A stretch of DNA of 64,000 nt, taken from positions 186,001 through 250,000 of the forward strand of contig JACGCK010000045.1 of the NCBI GenBank assembly GCA_014925825.1, in the 5' to 3' direction. The stretch is from Pholiota molesta. Its lineage: Eukaryota > Basidiomycota > Agaricomycetes > Agaricales > Strophariaceae. Made by a program: the position numbers and the translations under genes. The first letter of the stretch is position 1. Every line of letters starts with the position of its first letter. The notes beneath the pieces were generated by a model that saw nothing but the letters and a program-made list of their open reading frames with translations, did no database searches and had not been told where the DNA came from. Positions 24,973 to 34,924 of the stretch are shown piece by piece.

Positions 24973-25264
24973 ACTATCTATCACGTCGCTTGTAGGGCAC
25001 ACCACAACATAGTGAATTCAGTTTTTTTGGGACGTACATATGTCTGATAATCTCATCATTCAATATATCTCGTTCATACATGCCCACCAACGAATCTCTA
25101 ACGAATTTGCTCTCTTGTGGACGACAACTGACCATGATGCGACCTATGCGGGCCGGAAGTAATCATTGTGGGCGAGGGCCGAAAGGGGCGTGCGTGGCGG
25201 CGTGGCTTTGGTGTGGCTTACTCTGGGCTTACATCCACTTATTCTTCGTTCTCGAATCACTGCC
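24973..25264. other. spacer between F-box paralogues
   Basis: Short promoter interval. No feature recognised. The frame of the next gene is open upstream, but the family alignment puts its ATG at 25265. Confidence 0.5.
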
Positions 25265-26824
25265 ATGTTCCCAGAATCTACTTTCGAAAGCCCAGTCAAC
25301 AAGCTTCCACACGACCTCCTGAGCAAGATATTCCTCCGATGTCTCTCTGAACATCCTCTGGACGATGCTCAGCCCGACACGACGATCGCGCCAATTCTCC
25401 TCTGCCACGTTTGCTCCTCTTGGAGGGCAGTCGCGCTCACAAGTGCTCCCCTTTGGTCTCATCTTTATAATTGTCTGCCGCTTTCGTGGGATAAACCCAA
25501 GGAAGGGGAGGGAGAGGAGGAGGAGATTAAACTTATGGTCAGGAGCAAGGTTGTTTTTGCACGCGCTCTTGAATTCTTGCAATGGTGGAGGACCAATCAA
25601 GGCTCTGTGGACCTGTTTCTCCGCCTCGATGTCAATCGAATGCGTTGGCATGACGGAAGCGTTTCCTTCAACACAGATCTTCCGTTCTGCATAGATCTTC
25701 TGTTCCACACAGATATGGCATCCGAAGATGAAGACTTTTTGTTTGATTACCTGTCCTCAGCGCATTACCTCGATGCGGGCGCATTCCATCCGTACCTTGT
25801 TAACCAACGCCTGAAGAGGGGTTTCCCAGTATCATTCCCCAGCCTTCGCTCACTCGTTATATCATGTTTCACACGATTTTCAGACGGTGAAATTGAGTAC
25901 CAACCAGATATCAAGATGCTTCCCCCTCAGACCCCCCCGACGCTACGGCATTTGTCTATTCAGGCCTACAAAATACCCAGAAACCATAGTCTTTATGATT
26001 GGTCGGCACTGACCCATATCTCTCTGGACGACGTCGATATCTTCCTCCATAGCTGGTTCACCATAATTCGTGCGTTGGTAGATCTGCAGTGGGGCCATTT
26101 CAAAGTTAACGTTATATCTGACCCTCCACATACCTTCGAACACACCCAACCTCCCATGGGTGTTCTTGCTAAGCTTTCGACACTCATACTGGACGTTCAC
26201 ATTCCAATTCCAAATGACGACTTCTCGCTTGGCACGCTCGTGCAAAACATGGAGTTCCCCACATTGCATACGCTTTCCCTTACCTCATCAGCAGGGGGAT
26301 GGTGCAGCCCCAATGCCCTCATCGACGTCCATAAAGTACTCAAAGCTGCTCCCGCACTTACGAAACTCGCCATAGGGATTTCCAACTCTCAAAGAGGCTT
26401 TCTATGCTTCGCCTATGGCGCCTCGGCCCTATACACCACGGACCTACCGTCTGTGATTAACGAAAATGTCGAGCCGCTCCGGCCGTATGCACCCAACCTC
26501 TCGCATCTTCAGGTCGAGTTAAGGTGTCTGCACGAATCCACCGTGGCCATACTGGCGAGGAATTACGTCAAGCTGTTCCTCCTATCGAAACGCTGGTTGG
26601 ATTTGGCGAACCCAATGAGCCAGATTCGAAAGGTGACCATCGTAATCAAAGCCATACCGTGGGACGTGAATTTGCAGTTCCACGGCATTTACAAGGCCTT
26701 GTTGAAGTGGAACATCAGGAAATATATCAAGGCACCCAATGTTTCGTTCGAAATACTTTCGGAAGCTGAGCAAGGTATCGGTAAATTTGGGGATGCATGG
26801 ATGTCATGGGGATCGAAGGTTTGA
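25265..26824 (+). CDS. F-box protein, intact paralogue 2
   Basis: Intronless, 519 residues. Start ATG 25265 (MFPESTFESPVNKLPHDLLS), chosen because the F-box sits about 14 residues in, as in the paralogues; the frame is open further upstream. Blocks: LPHDLLSKIFLRCLSEHPLD, APILLCHVCSSWRAVALTSA, a Glu-rich insertion (KEGEGEEEEIKL), WWRTNQGSVDLF, DYLSSAHYLDAGAFHPYL, PPTLRHLSIQ, WSALTHISLD, TLVQNMEFPTLHTLSLTSSA, APALTKLAIGI, and the end AWMSWGSKV. SCF substrate receptor by family. A decayed minus-strand copy of its middle part lies at about 41890-42390. Confidence 0.85.
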   Translation: MFPESTFESPVNKLPHDLLSKIFLRCLSEHPLDDAQPDTTIAPILLCHVCSSWRAVALTSAPLWSHLYNCLPLSWDKPKEGEGEEEEIKLMVRSKVVFARALEFLQWWRTNQGSVDLFLRLDVNRMRWHDGSVSFNTDLPFCIDLLFHTDMASEDEDFLFDYLSSAHYLDAGAFHPYLVNQRLKRGFPVSFPSLRSLVISCFTRFSDGEIEYQPDIKMLPPQTPPTLRHLSIQAYKIPRNHSLYDWSALTHISLDDVDIFLHSWFTIIRALVDLQWGHFKVNVISDPPHTFEHTQPPMGVLAKLSTLILDVHIPIPNDDFSLGTLVQNMEFPTLHTLSLTSSAGGWCSPNALIDVHKVLKAAPALTKLAIGISNSQRGFLCFAYGASALYTTDLPSVINENVEPLRPYAPNLSHLQVELRCLHESTVAILARNYVKLFLLSKRWLDLANPMSQIRKVTIVIKAIPWDVNLQFHGIYKALLKWNIRKYIKAPNVSFEILSEAEQGIGKFGDAWMSWGSKV

Positions 26825-27457
26825 ATATCGTTTAACATCGTCTAGTACGTAGTTTGAGAGTAGTTATACATCTCAATACAACTCGCGAATGCCGAAAATT
26901 GATGTTGGTTGAGCGTGACGTTGAACTTTCAACTTCGAGTCAGTGCCGGCACCCCACATGGTGAAATTCAGCTAGATTTAATACGTAAAGATTGCGCCGA
27001 TGCTGCTACGCCATGTATGCTCCCCGTGCTGGCCAGAGGGCGGTCGCCGGTCGCACACATCAGTCCAACTCTTTGATCTCAGCAAAAAACAATGATCTTT
27101 TAATTACAACTCAGCCTTCATGCTGGAAATAACATGCTGAAATCAATGCCAAAATCCAGACCGAACATCCCAACAGGACGAAACCTCATCTAGTTTGACA
27201 ATCGCATTCGCTTTACAAGAACTATGTATTGCTCGGGTAAGGCCGAGTAGACTGTACAGTCGTGATATTTTCAAAACACACGCGCTACACGTGTAGCTCT
27301 GTGTAGCTACTTATCGTCGTTGTGATCAGCGATTCAAATATTCAACTTTCCTTGTGACTAATACCTAACCTCTGGGACGACTGAACTCAAAGTCATCTCT
27401 GAACTTGTCTCGCCATATCAGATCTTTCGAAGTAACATCTCCTAGGACAACTTCGTG
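26825..27457. other. intergenic between F-box paralogues
   Basis: No gene supported. AT-rich spacer with a small CGCTACACGTGTAGC palindrome near 27281-27295. Confidence 0.5.
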
Positions 27458-28879
27458 ATGGCTTCTCAATCAACACGACTCCCATCTGCAGTATCCAGTC
27501 TTCCCCACGACGTTCTGACCGAGATATTCCCCCACTGTCTTCCACGATCGCCGATCGATACACTCCAACCAAACCCAAGAGTTGCACCGATGCTCTTGTG
27601 CCATGTTTGTTCCTCTTGGAGGGCGACCGCACTTGCAACCCCATCTCTTTGGTCGTATCTGTACCTCCGTCTACCTATTCAATGGGACAAAGATGGGCTC
27701 GGGCCGACTGTCTGGGACGTCAAAATTTTTGGAAAAAAAATTCAATGTTTGAAACGGTGGAAAGAAAACCAAGGTGCTAGGGCACCCTTCGTCCGATTTG
27801 AATTCGATCGACCGGACGGCTGGTATCACCCAGACTGGTATCACCCAATGCGGCCCAACATCATGAAGTTCGTTATAGAATACCTGTCTTCAGCACAATA
27901 TCTCGACGTCAGCTTATTCTTGCGGTACTTATCCAAACAAGATAGAGATTATGGATATAACATGGAATGTCCTCACCTCCATACTCTGGTCGTCAAATTT
28001 CCTACTTATGGCGACGACGACGACGACGAAGATCATAGTTATGCCAGTTCGCATTCAAACGACGATAGCGACGATGAAATTTTACCACCCCTTACGCTAA
28101 CTCATATCCCTCCAACTCTCCGACGATTTTCCATGCTACAAGGTGGCGGACTGCCCCGGGACTATAATAACAACTGGTCTACGCTAATGCATCTCTCACT
28201 GAAAACCATCTTCCTATCTTCGCTGAATTGGTCTTCGCTCATCCGTGGAGTATCCAGGCTTCAGTGGGGCAACTTCACCATTCTCCTCCTGGGTATCTTC
28301 CCAATTGCCCCACCCCCTAGCACCCTTCCTTTTCTTTCGACTATCTCGATGGATGTCGACAACATAGATGATGAATTTGTCGATATTCCGCTCACCATTC
28401 TCTTCAATGCCGTGCTGAGGTCCGCGCCAGCAATTACCAAGCTTGCATTGGGACCGAAATTTCTTTCCTCCGCTTATACGCTGACCAGCATCTTCGAGGA
28501 AGTGTGGAAAGATGAACCGCCACTCTCGGTGCTCGCTCCTCGCCTTAACCATCTCGAACTCGATTTTTGTTGTTCTGACGAAGATGACGACACAAAGCTC
28601 TCGCAATACGTTGCCCACTGGAAAGAGCTATTCTTCTCGACGAACTGGCTGGATTTTTCAAATCCAACAAACACAGTTCGGACCATGTCGATTTTCGTAA
28701 AATCGAATGCCAGCCGTGGTCCGTTGGCCTTTCCCATCAGGATGAGAGATAAAGTGTCAGCGGTAATTGAAGAGTACGTTCGGAAGGCAGATGACGTTGC
28801 ATTCAGAATCTTTCTGGTGGATAAACGCGAAACTTTGCCGGATGGGTGGCAGACATGGGATTCGCATTTATCGGAGTAA
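27458..28879 (+). CDS. F-box protein, intact paralogue 3
   Basis: Intronless, 473 residues from ATG 27458 (MASQSTRLPSAVSSLPHDVL). F-box: LPHDVLTEIFPHCLPRSPID, APMLLCHVCSSWRATALATP. Then YLSSAQYLDVSLFLRYLSKQ, an acidic insert (YGDDDDDEDHSYASSHSNDD), IPPTLRRFSML, WSTLMHLSLK, RSAPAITKLALGPKF, WLDFSNPTNTVRTMSIFVKS, and the end GWQTWDSHLSE. It is the most divergent of the three intact copies and shorter, lacking part of the central LRR block. SCF substrate receptor by family; target unknown. Confidence 0.85.
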   Translation: MASQSTRLPSAVSSLPHDVLTEIFPHCLPRSPIDTLQPNPRVAPMLLCHVCSSWRATALATPSLWSYLYLRLPIQWDKDGLGPTVWDVKIFGKKIQCLKRWKENQGARAPFVRFEFDRPDGWYHPDWYHPMRPNIMKFVIEYLSSAQYLDVSLFLRYLSKQDRDYGYNMECPHLHTLVVKFPTYGDDDDDEDHSYASSHSNDDSDDEILPPLTLTHIPPTLRRFSMLQGGGLPRDYNNNWSTLMHLSLKTIFLSSLNWSSLIRGVSRLQWGNFTILLLGIFPIAPPPSTLPFLSTISMDVDNIDDEFVDIPLTILFNAVLRSAPAITKLALGPKFLSSAYTLTSIFEEVWKDEPPLSVLAPRLNHLELDFCCSDEDDDTKLSQYVAHWKELFFSTNWLDFSNPTNTVRTMSIFVKSNASRGPLAFPIRMRDKVSAVIEEYVRKADDVAFRIFLVDKRETLPDGWQTWDSHLSE

Positions 28880-29303
28880 AGTAGAAGACTCGATCTTATT
28901 CCACTGATTTGTTGACTGTAATTGTTGCGACTCTGATTACTTTTTGTCCCGTAGATTGAATATTATCATTTGGACTTGCTCTTATGTCAATGGTTCGAGC
29001 GACTGATCACCACTCGTACGTTGGAAGCTATGGATGTGTATGTTTGTCATTAGAATTGGAATCAGATTGAAGGAATCTTGGAGCAGTGTGCGGACGATTA
29101 TCGGCTCATTCGTTGATATTATTGGATAGATGCAATCCCCAAAGTTGAAGATACAAAAATATTATAGATAATGATAGGTATATGTTATGTATATTACGAT
29201 TTTCAGGCAAATTAATGAAGGAGACCTTCTTAATGAGAATAGCTTGGAATGCAAGCCCAATATAGATCGAAACACGCACAAAAAGTAGATATGCGAAGAT
29301 GGT
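28880..29303. other. intergenic, convergent 3' flanks
   Basis: AT-rich stretch between the plus-strand F-box gene and the minus-strand Cys-rich F-box gene. No feature seen. Confidence 0.5.
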
Positions 29304-32214
29304 TCAAGGCGATCGTAACAACCACTCGAGGAAAGAAGGAACCATGGACCTACAGTCCGAATTGGAATTGCCTGCTTGGGCAGGGTCTGTTTTGGAAGGG
29401 GTCATCTTCACAGGCGGGCCTTCTCTTGGAAAGACATCCAGTGCCCGGTAATACATCGTCCCTTCTTCGTCATCCATGTTGTTAACGTCGCCATGAGTTC
29501 TATACAGCATTGTGAGTCAATAAATATATAAATGTAAATTTAAAGGGCCGACGCACGGATTTCGCCTGAAATGCTCAGCTAGAGCATCCCAATTCATACG
29601 TCCAGTATCCATAGTTGTGTCCCTGCATTTGATGCAGCGCCAAATCTTTTGTTTCGTAGATGAGTGGAACCCGCGGCTGACGCACTGCATGATCTCGAAC
29701 AAGTGAGCTTGAGTGGTGTCCTTGGGAGAAAGGCACTCCCAGGTCACCGAGACGTCTCCGAAATGCGCTTTGAGGCAATGCTGGACCTATATAGAGTACA
29801 ATGTCGAAAAGAGGGAATGAGTATTTAGGTGCGAGCAACACAAGAAGAGACGCAGAAACATACCGCATCTCGCCACGTCCATACCCGCACTTGGCGCTCG
29901 CCGTCGCACCGTGCGCCAAACGAGCACTTCAAGCACGCCAGGCGCGGATTCCGCTGATCCAGCTGCTTCGTCGTCGTTTCCCTCCAGTCCATCCCGCAGG
30001 CCTCCAGGATATTCCTCGTCGCGCGCGACGCCTGCTCATCGAACACCAGCGTCTTCGCGTCCCACGGCGCGTGCCGACACTGCTTGTACTCACGCTCCAC
30101 ACTCAAGCTCTCGTACGTCCGCGTTATGCGCTCCACGTACCCCTGGAACGTCATGGACGTGCATTGGTGATGCACGAATTGCGGGTGCCACATCACCGGC
30201 GCGTGGTCCTGGTTCTCCGCCGCGATCGCGATCGCCAGCGTAACGTTCGGCGTGCCCGCGGGGAACACGACGTCCGCGCGCAGCCGCGCCTGCTCCCAGC
30301 GACAGTGCATCGAGCGGTCCTTGCACCGGAACACGACCACCGCGCGCTCAAGGAAGCGCAGCCGCCATTCCCAGCGGCGCTCGCGGACCGGCTCGTGCCA
30401 CCAGCCCGCCTCCGCCCACACGCGGCTCTCCAGCATCTTGATCCAGAGCGCAGAGGCCACTTTCTCGCGCCATTCCGCAATTTCGGAGGGGAGCGCGCGT
30501 ATGAGACAAGGCATAATATCGCGGTCCATGTCGAGCTCGATGTTAGTGTCCGTGTGGATCAGGCGTTCAATGGGGGGAAACTCGAGGACGTCGGCGGGAT
30601 TGGGCATAGGCGAGTCCGCGGGGTATCTGCTGAGGTTCTCGGGTGTCGTGCGCCAGGTGACGTAGGCTGTGTGCACGAGCACGCGGCGGTTACGAATAGC
30701 GATACAGCGTATATTTTGCGTCCTCAGTCGAGATGCTTCAGTCATGTATTCGAGCATCTCGTCCTTCATTGCTGCCCAGGCTGAAAAGGTTGGAAGTGAG
30801 CAAATAGTGATATTGATATGAATGTCACTCACCCTTCTCGGTGAGCGGCTTGGGAGGCTTGACGAGGGGGTGCTGCTCGAACAGAGTAATGGTGGGCCAT
30901 GGGTTGATGGCACAAACACGAGCTTGCAGCTCATCGAGGAATTCGAGTTCGGCGCGATACCCGAGTTTTATCAGCTCGCCGCGAATACTGTCGCAACTTG
31001 GTAAATTTCTCTTTAAGGCCATCGAAAGGAAATCAAACGCACGCGTCGGCCCTCGCTTTTCGAGCATCTTCCAGTTCGCACTCTCTAATGCGGAAAACGC
31101 CTTCCACCCATTTTTTGCATTCCCGGGCATGCTGCGTCATATCAGAAAATAGCAAGTTGGGTGAGGCATCTGAATTGCGTACCGCAAGTCGTGCCTTGAC
31201 CTCCGCTCGTCTCTTGGCTACGAATTCAGAACGGGCACTAGGATTCTCGCTACTCGATGCTATTTCGAGATCATCAAGGAGCTTGTTGCGGTCCGCAACA
31301 GTGCAGTATGGCACGAAGCCTGCGACGCGTTATTTTAGAATTGCTTTTACATTAGGCTGATACATACCACTGTTCCAATTGCTGAAAGGAATGCACTTCA
31401 AGATGATTTGGTGAAGCTTGACGTTACGATCAAAGGAGGATTGCTGCAGTAACCTAAGGAAAATGAGTAAAATATCGAATCGAGCCGATATGGCTTACTT
31501 GTCTTTGGCACATTTCTTGCAGTAACGAACGCGCAGAGCGAAGTCGCATTTTTTCACGTTGTTCGTAAGGCAATTCTGGGCGCGAAGTCAACCAAATGAA
31601 AAGGATCATCGTTTATATTTGTGGCCCATACCTGACAGTGGCGGTCAAATATGAGGTTGGTCCAACACGGCAGCGACAGATCTTCCGGGCATGCAGGAAG
31701 TCCTTCAACGTTACTCAGTGTGGCCTTCCAGACAAAAGTCGATGAGCGATGCAAAAGCAACCTCCTAAGTTCCTTGGTCGTTCGCGCAAGACGCAGAATA
31801 TCAAGGGGTGCGAGGTGACTGAATATCTACAAAACTTTCTTTAAGAATCATAAATGTATAAAGCGAGGATAAATATCAAACCTCGAATAACACGTCCAGT
31901 GGCACCGAAGGCAACAAACCCAACTTGGCGCGTCCAGCCGCCCTCCGCGCTAAACCCGACGCGCTCTTACTCGTCCCCACGCTGTCCTCGGTACGCTCCC
32001 GTTTGATTTTCCTGTCCTGGACTCCTCGCAGTGCGATGTCTCTGCCATTGTCTGCCGTAATCCTGATCTTCTTTGCTCGAAGTTCGCGTGAGCCAACTTC
32101 TGCATGTTCTTCTGCATGTTCTGGTGTGCTAGGCTGGGCGTCCGCACGCGTAGCAGAGGTTATATTTGGCGTAAAGTAGTCCCGTATGCTTTGTGTGGGT
32201 ATTAGGGGATTCAT
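29304..32214 (-). CDS. Cys-rich F-box protein, copy 1 (intact layout)
   Basis: Multi-exon. Start ATG 32212-32214 (MNPLIPTQSIRDYFTPNITS), then a basic stretch and an F-box PLDVLFEV|IFSHLAPLDILRLARTTKEL split by an intron near 31880. Next WKATLSNVEGLPACPEDLSL, a CxnCxxC-type exon (CLTNNVKKCDFALRVRYCKK), PYCTVADRNKLLDDLEIASS, and a large exon with WAAMKDEMLEYMTEASRLRT, RYPADSPMPNPADVLEFPP and CLKCSFGARCDGERQVRVW. The C-terminal exons carry WRCIKCRDTTMDTGRMNWDA, LAEHFRRNPCVG and TMYYRALDVFPREGPPVK. Stop 29304-29306. Several Cys pairs suggest zinc binding. Of a type common in agaricomycetes; target unknown. A tandem second copy follows at 32625-41805. Confidence 0.8.
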
Positions 32215-32624
32215 GATGGGAAAAGCTGCAAGAGACACGGTACGTCGACCTCGCTGTCGTCGTCAGTGTCAAAGCGCGTACAGTCACTGTCACGTTTACG
32301 GGACACATGAGCGCGTCGCGCGTCGCGCAAGAAGTGTCACGCCGCCAGCCCGCGGCGCGCAGACCATTGGACTCGAGTGGCAAGCGCTTTCAATGTAAGC
32401 TTCTAATAGCAGGTCAAAAAATTATAGAATGCTTCATTGTAGGTTTGTATGATCGTTTTTATAACTAATGTGAAAAATGTGTCGCAGACAGCAATTGTTC
32501 TCAAAAAGAACAAGCATCACAAAGGAGCATCGGCGCGATTCCGAACAAAATAACAAAGGATGATCTGTATTAACGAAAACCGAATACATTTAAAAAGACA
32601 CTAAGAAAATCCGAAGAAAATGAT
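32215..32624. other. spacer between the two Cys-rich F-box copies
   Basis: Promoter of copy 1 and 3' flank of copy 2. The GCGCGTACAGTCAC(T/A)GTCACGTTTACGGG block near 32275-32302 recurs upstream of copy 2 (about 41871-41897), showing that the duplication included the promoter. Confidence 0.55.
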
Positions 32625-34569
32625 TCAGGGAGAAGGCGATCGCAACAATCGCTCGAGAAAAGGATTTCTTGGCCTAACTGGACCGTACTTCCATGCCTGG
32701 GCAGGATCCTTTTTGGATGGGATCATCTTTACGGGTGGGCCTTCTCTAGGGAAGACATCCATTGCCCGATAATACATCGTCCCCTCCTTGTTATCCATGT
32801 TGTCAGCATCGCCATGCGTTCTATTTATATTTATCACCGACAGTCAACGAACATATCATGCGAAATGTAAAGCAGGGCCGACGCACGGTTTTCGCCTGAA
32901 ATGTTCAGCTAGTGCATCCCAAGACATACGACCAGTATCCCTGATTGTGTCTCTGCACTTTATGCAACGCCAGATCTTTTGACTTCCGGACGGGTGAAAT
33001 CCGCGGAGGGCGCACTCGGTGGCCTCGAGTTGGCGTGCTTGAGCAGCGTCTTCGGGGCAGAGATACTCCCATGTCACTGAGGCGTCTCCGAAATGGGCAC
33101 TAAGGCAATGTTGAACCTGTATGAAAGACACAACAATCAATATCTGATATGGATCGTCAATCGACGGAAACATATACCGCATCTCGCCAAGTCCACACGC
33201 GTACTTTGCGCTCGCCATCGCATCGCACGCCAAACGAGCACTTCAAGCACACCAGGCGTGGATCCAGTTCGTCCAATTGCTTCGTCGTCGTCTTCTTCCA
33301 GTCCATGCAACATGCCACCAGAATATTTCTCGTCGCGCGCGACGCCTGTTCATCAAACTCAAGCGTATCCGCATTCCACACTGCATGCCGACACTGCTTG
33401 AACTCGCCATCCATACTGAGAGCCTCGTGCGTACGAGTACGGCGCTCGAAGTAACACATATGCTTCATGGAGGTGCACTTGTGGTGCACGAACTGCGGGT
33501 ACCACATCACCGGCGCGTGGTCCTCGTTCTGCGCCGCCATTGAAATCGCGAACGGGACGTTGGGCGTACCCGCAGGGAAAAGTTAAAACGACGTCCGCGC
33601 GGAGCCGCTGCTCTTCCCAACGATAGTGCATCCAGCGGTTCGTGCACCGGAACACGACCACCGCGCGCTCGAAGAAGCGCAGCCGCTTGTCCCAGAAGTC
33701 GCCCGCCATTTCGTACCACCATTGCGCGTCATCCCATACGCGGCTGCGCGTCACCTTCCCCAAGAGGTCCGAGGCGATGTCCTCGCGCCATTCCTCGATT
33801 TCGTCGTGCAGTGATCGCGCGAGGCAAGATACGACGCGGTCCATGTCGAGCTCGCGCTCGGTGCGTGTATGTACCATGCCTTTGATCGGCGGGAAATCGA
33901 GGACGTCAGCGAGATTGGGCATGGGCGCGTCCGCGGGGTATCTGCTGAGGTTCTCCGGTTTCCGCCGCCAGGTGACGTAGGCTGTGTACACAAGCGCGGT
34001 GCGGGTGCGGATGGCGATGCAATGCATGTTTTCCTTCCGTAGCCCAGAGGCTTCTGTGATATATTTGATCATCTCGTCCTTCATCGTAGCCCATGCTGAA
34101 ATTTTTGGAAATGAGCAGACAGTCGTGTCGCCGTGGATAGCACTCACTCTTCTCGGTGAGCGGCTTCGCAGGCTTGACGAGCGGGTGATCCTCGAATTTG
34201 ACGATCCTGGGCCATGGGTTGATGGCGCAAACGCCAGCTTTGAGTTCGTCGAGGAAATCAAGCTCGGCTTGATAACCGAGTTCTATTAGCTTCGCCCGGA
34301 TGCTAGCATAACCGCGGGCCTCGTAACCTTTTTCTAGGTCCATTAAACGGATGTGCAACACTCACGCTTCGGCTCTCGATTTCCGACAGTCAGCCAGCTC
34401 GCGCTCTCGACTTCGGAGTAGATCATTCATCCACGTTTTGCATGTTTGGGCATGCTATAATTCCATTGGTAAATAGAAACCAGATAAGTAACGAGGCTCC
34501 GTACCGCTAGCCGCGCATCGATTTCTGCACATTTCTTCGCCACGAAATCGGGAATGGCGTTGTGGTCCT
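32625..34569 (-). pseudogene. Cys-rich F-box copy 2, C-terminal half
   Basis: Second copy of the 29304-32214 gene: TMYYRAMDVFPREGPPVKMI, WRCIKCRDTIRDTGRMSWDA, CLKCSFGVRCDGERKVRVWT, WATMKDEMIKYITEASGLRK, RYPADAPMPNLADVLDFPP. One frame break is visible near 33585 (the -VVLTF- segment gains bases relative to copy 1). The coding text continues up to the 5-bp sequence GTCCT at 34565-34569 and stops there at the border of an inserted retrotransposon. It resumes at 40834 in the same exon and frame, so the gene was interrupted rather than decayed at this point. Confidence 0.8.
34565..34569. repeat. target-site duplication, left copy (GTCCT)
   Basis: Five bases immediately before the left LTR, identical to 40834-40838 after the right LTR. 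Confidence 0.9.
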
Positions 34570-34801
34570 TGTTGGTCTAGGAACGTAGACGAGACTCAGT
34601 GTCTGGAAGGAAGAGACGACTGTATTATTCTATACCTAGGAACGTAGACGAGACTATGAACATGTGTGAGTAACTTGTTCTATGGTATAGAATATAGGAT
34701 ATACCTCAGTGTCTGGAAGGAAGAGACGACTGAGGTGATCGGGAGGAGAGAATAAGGTTATATACTATGTAGCGTGGGAAAAGGGACATGATCATCTAAC
34801 A
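34570..34801 (-). repeat. 3' LTR of the Copia element
   Basis: 232 bp, identical to the other LTR. Contains two internal duplications: GGAACGTAGACGAGACT occurs twice (about 34579 and 34641), and CTCAGTGTCTGGAAGGAAGA, continuing GACGACTG, occurs twice (about 34596 and 34707). Confidence 0.95.
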
Positions 34802-34814
34802 CACCCCCATCATG
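34802..34814 (-). other. polypurine tract of the Copia element
   Basis: The minus strand reads CATGATGGGGGTG directly before the 3' LTR; GATGGGGGTG is the likely plus-strand primer of reverse transcription. Confidence 0.7.
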
Positions 34815-34924
34815 TCGAGAGAAAAGAGCGAAAGAAGAAAGAAAAAGGAAGTAAGAAGAGAACGAAAGATATTAAAGGAAATGTAAAAATAAAAATAATA
34901 AAAAAATAGGAAGAGAGAAAAGAA

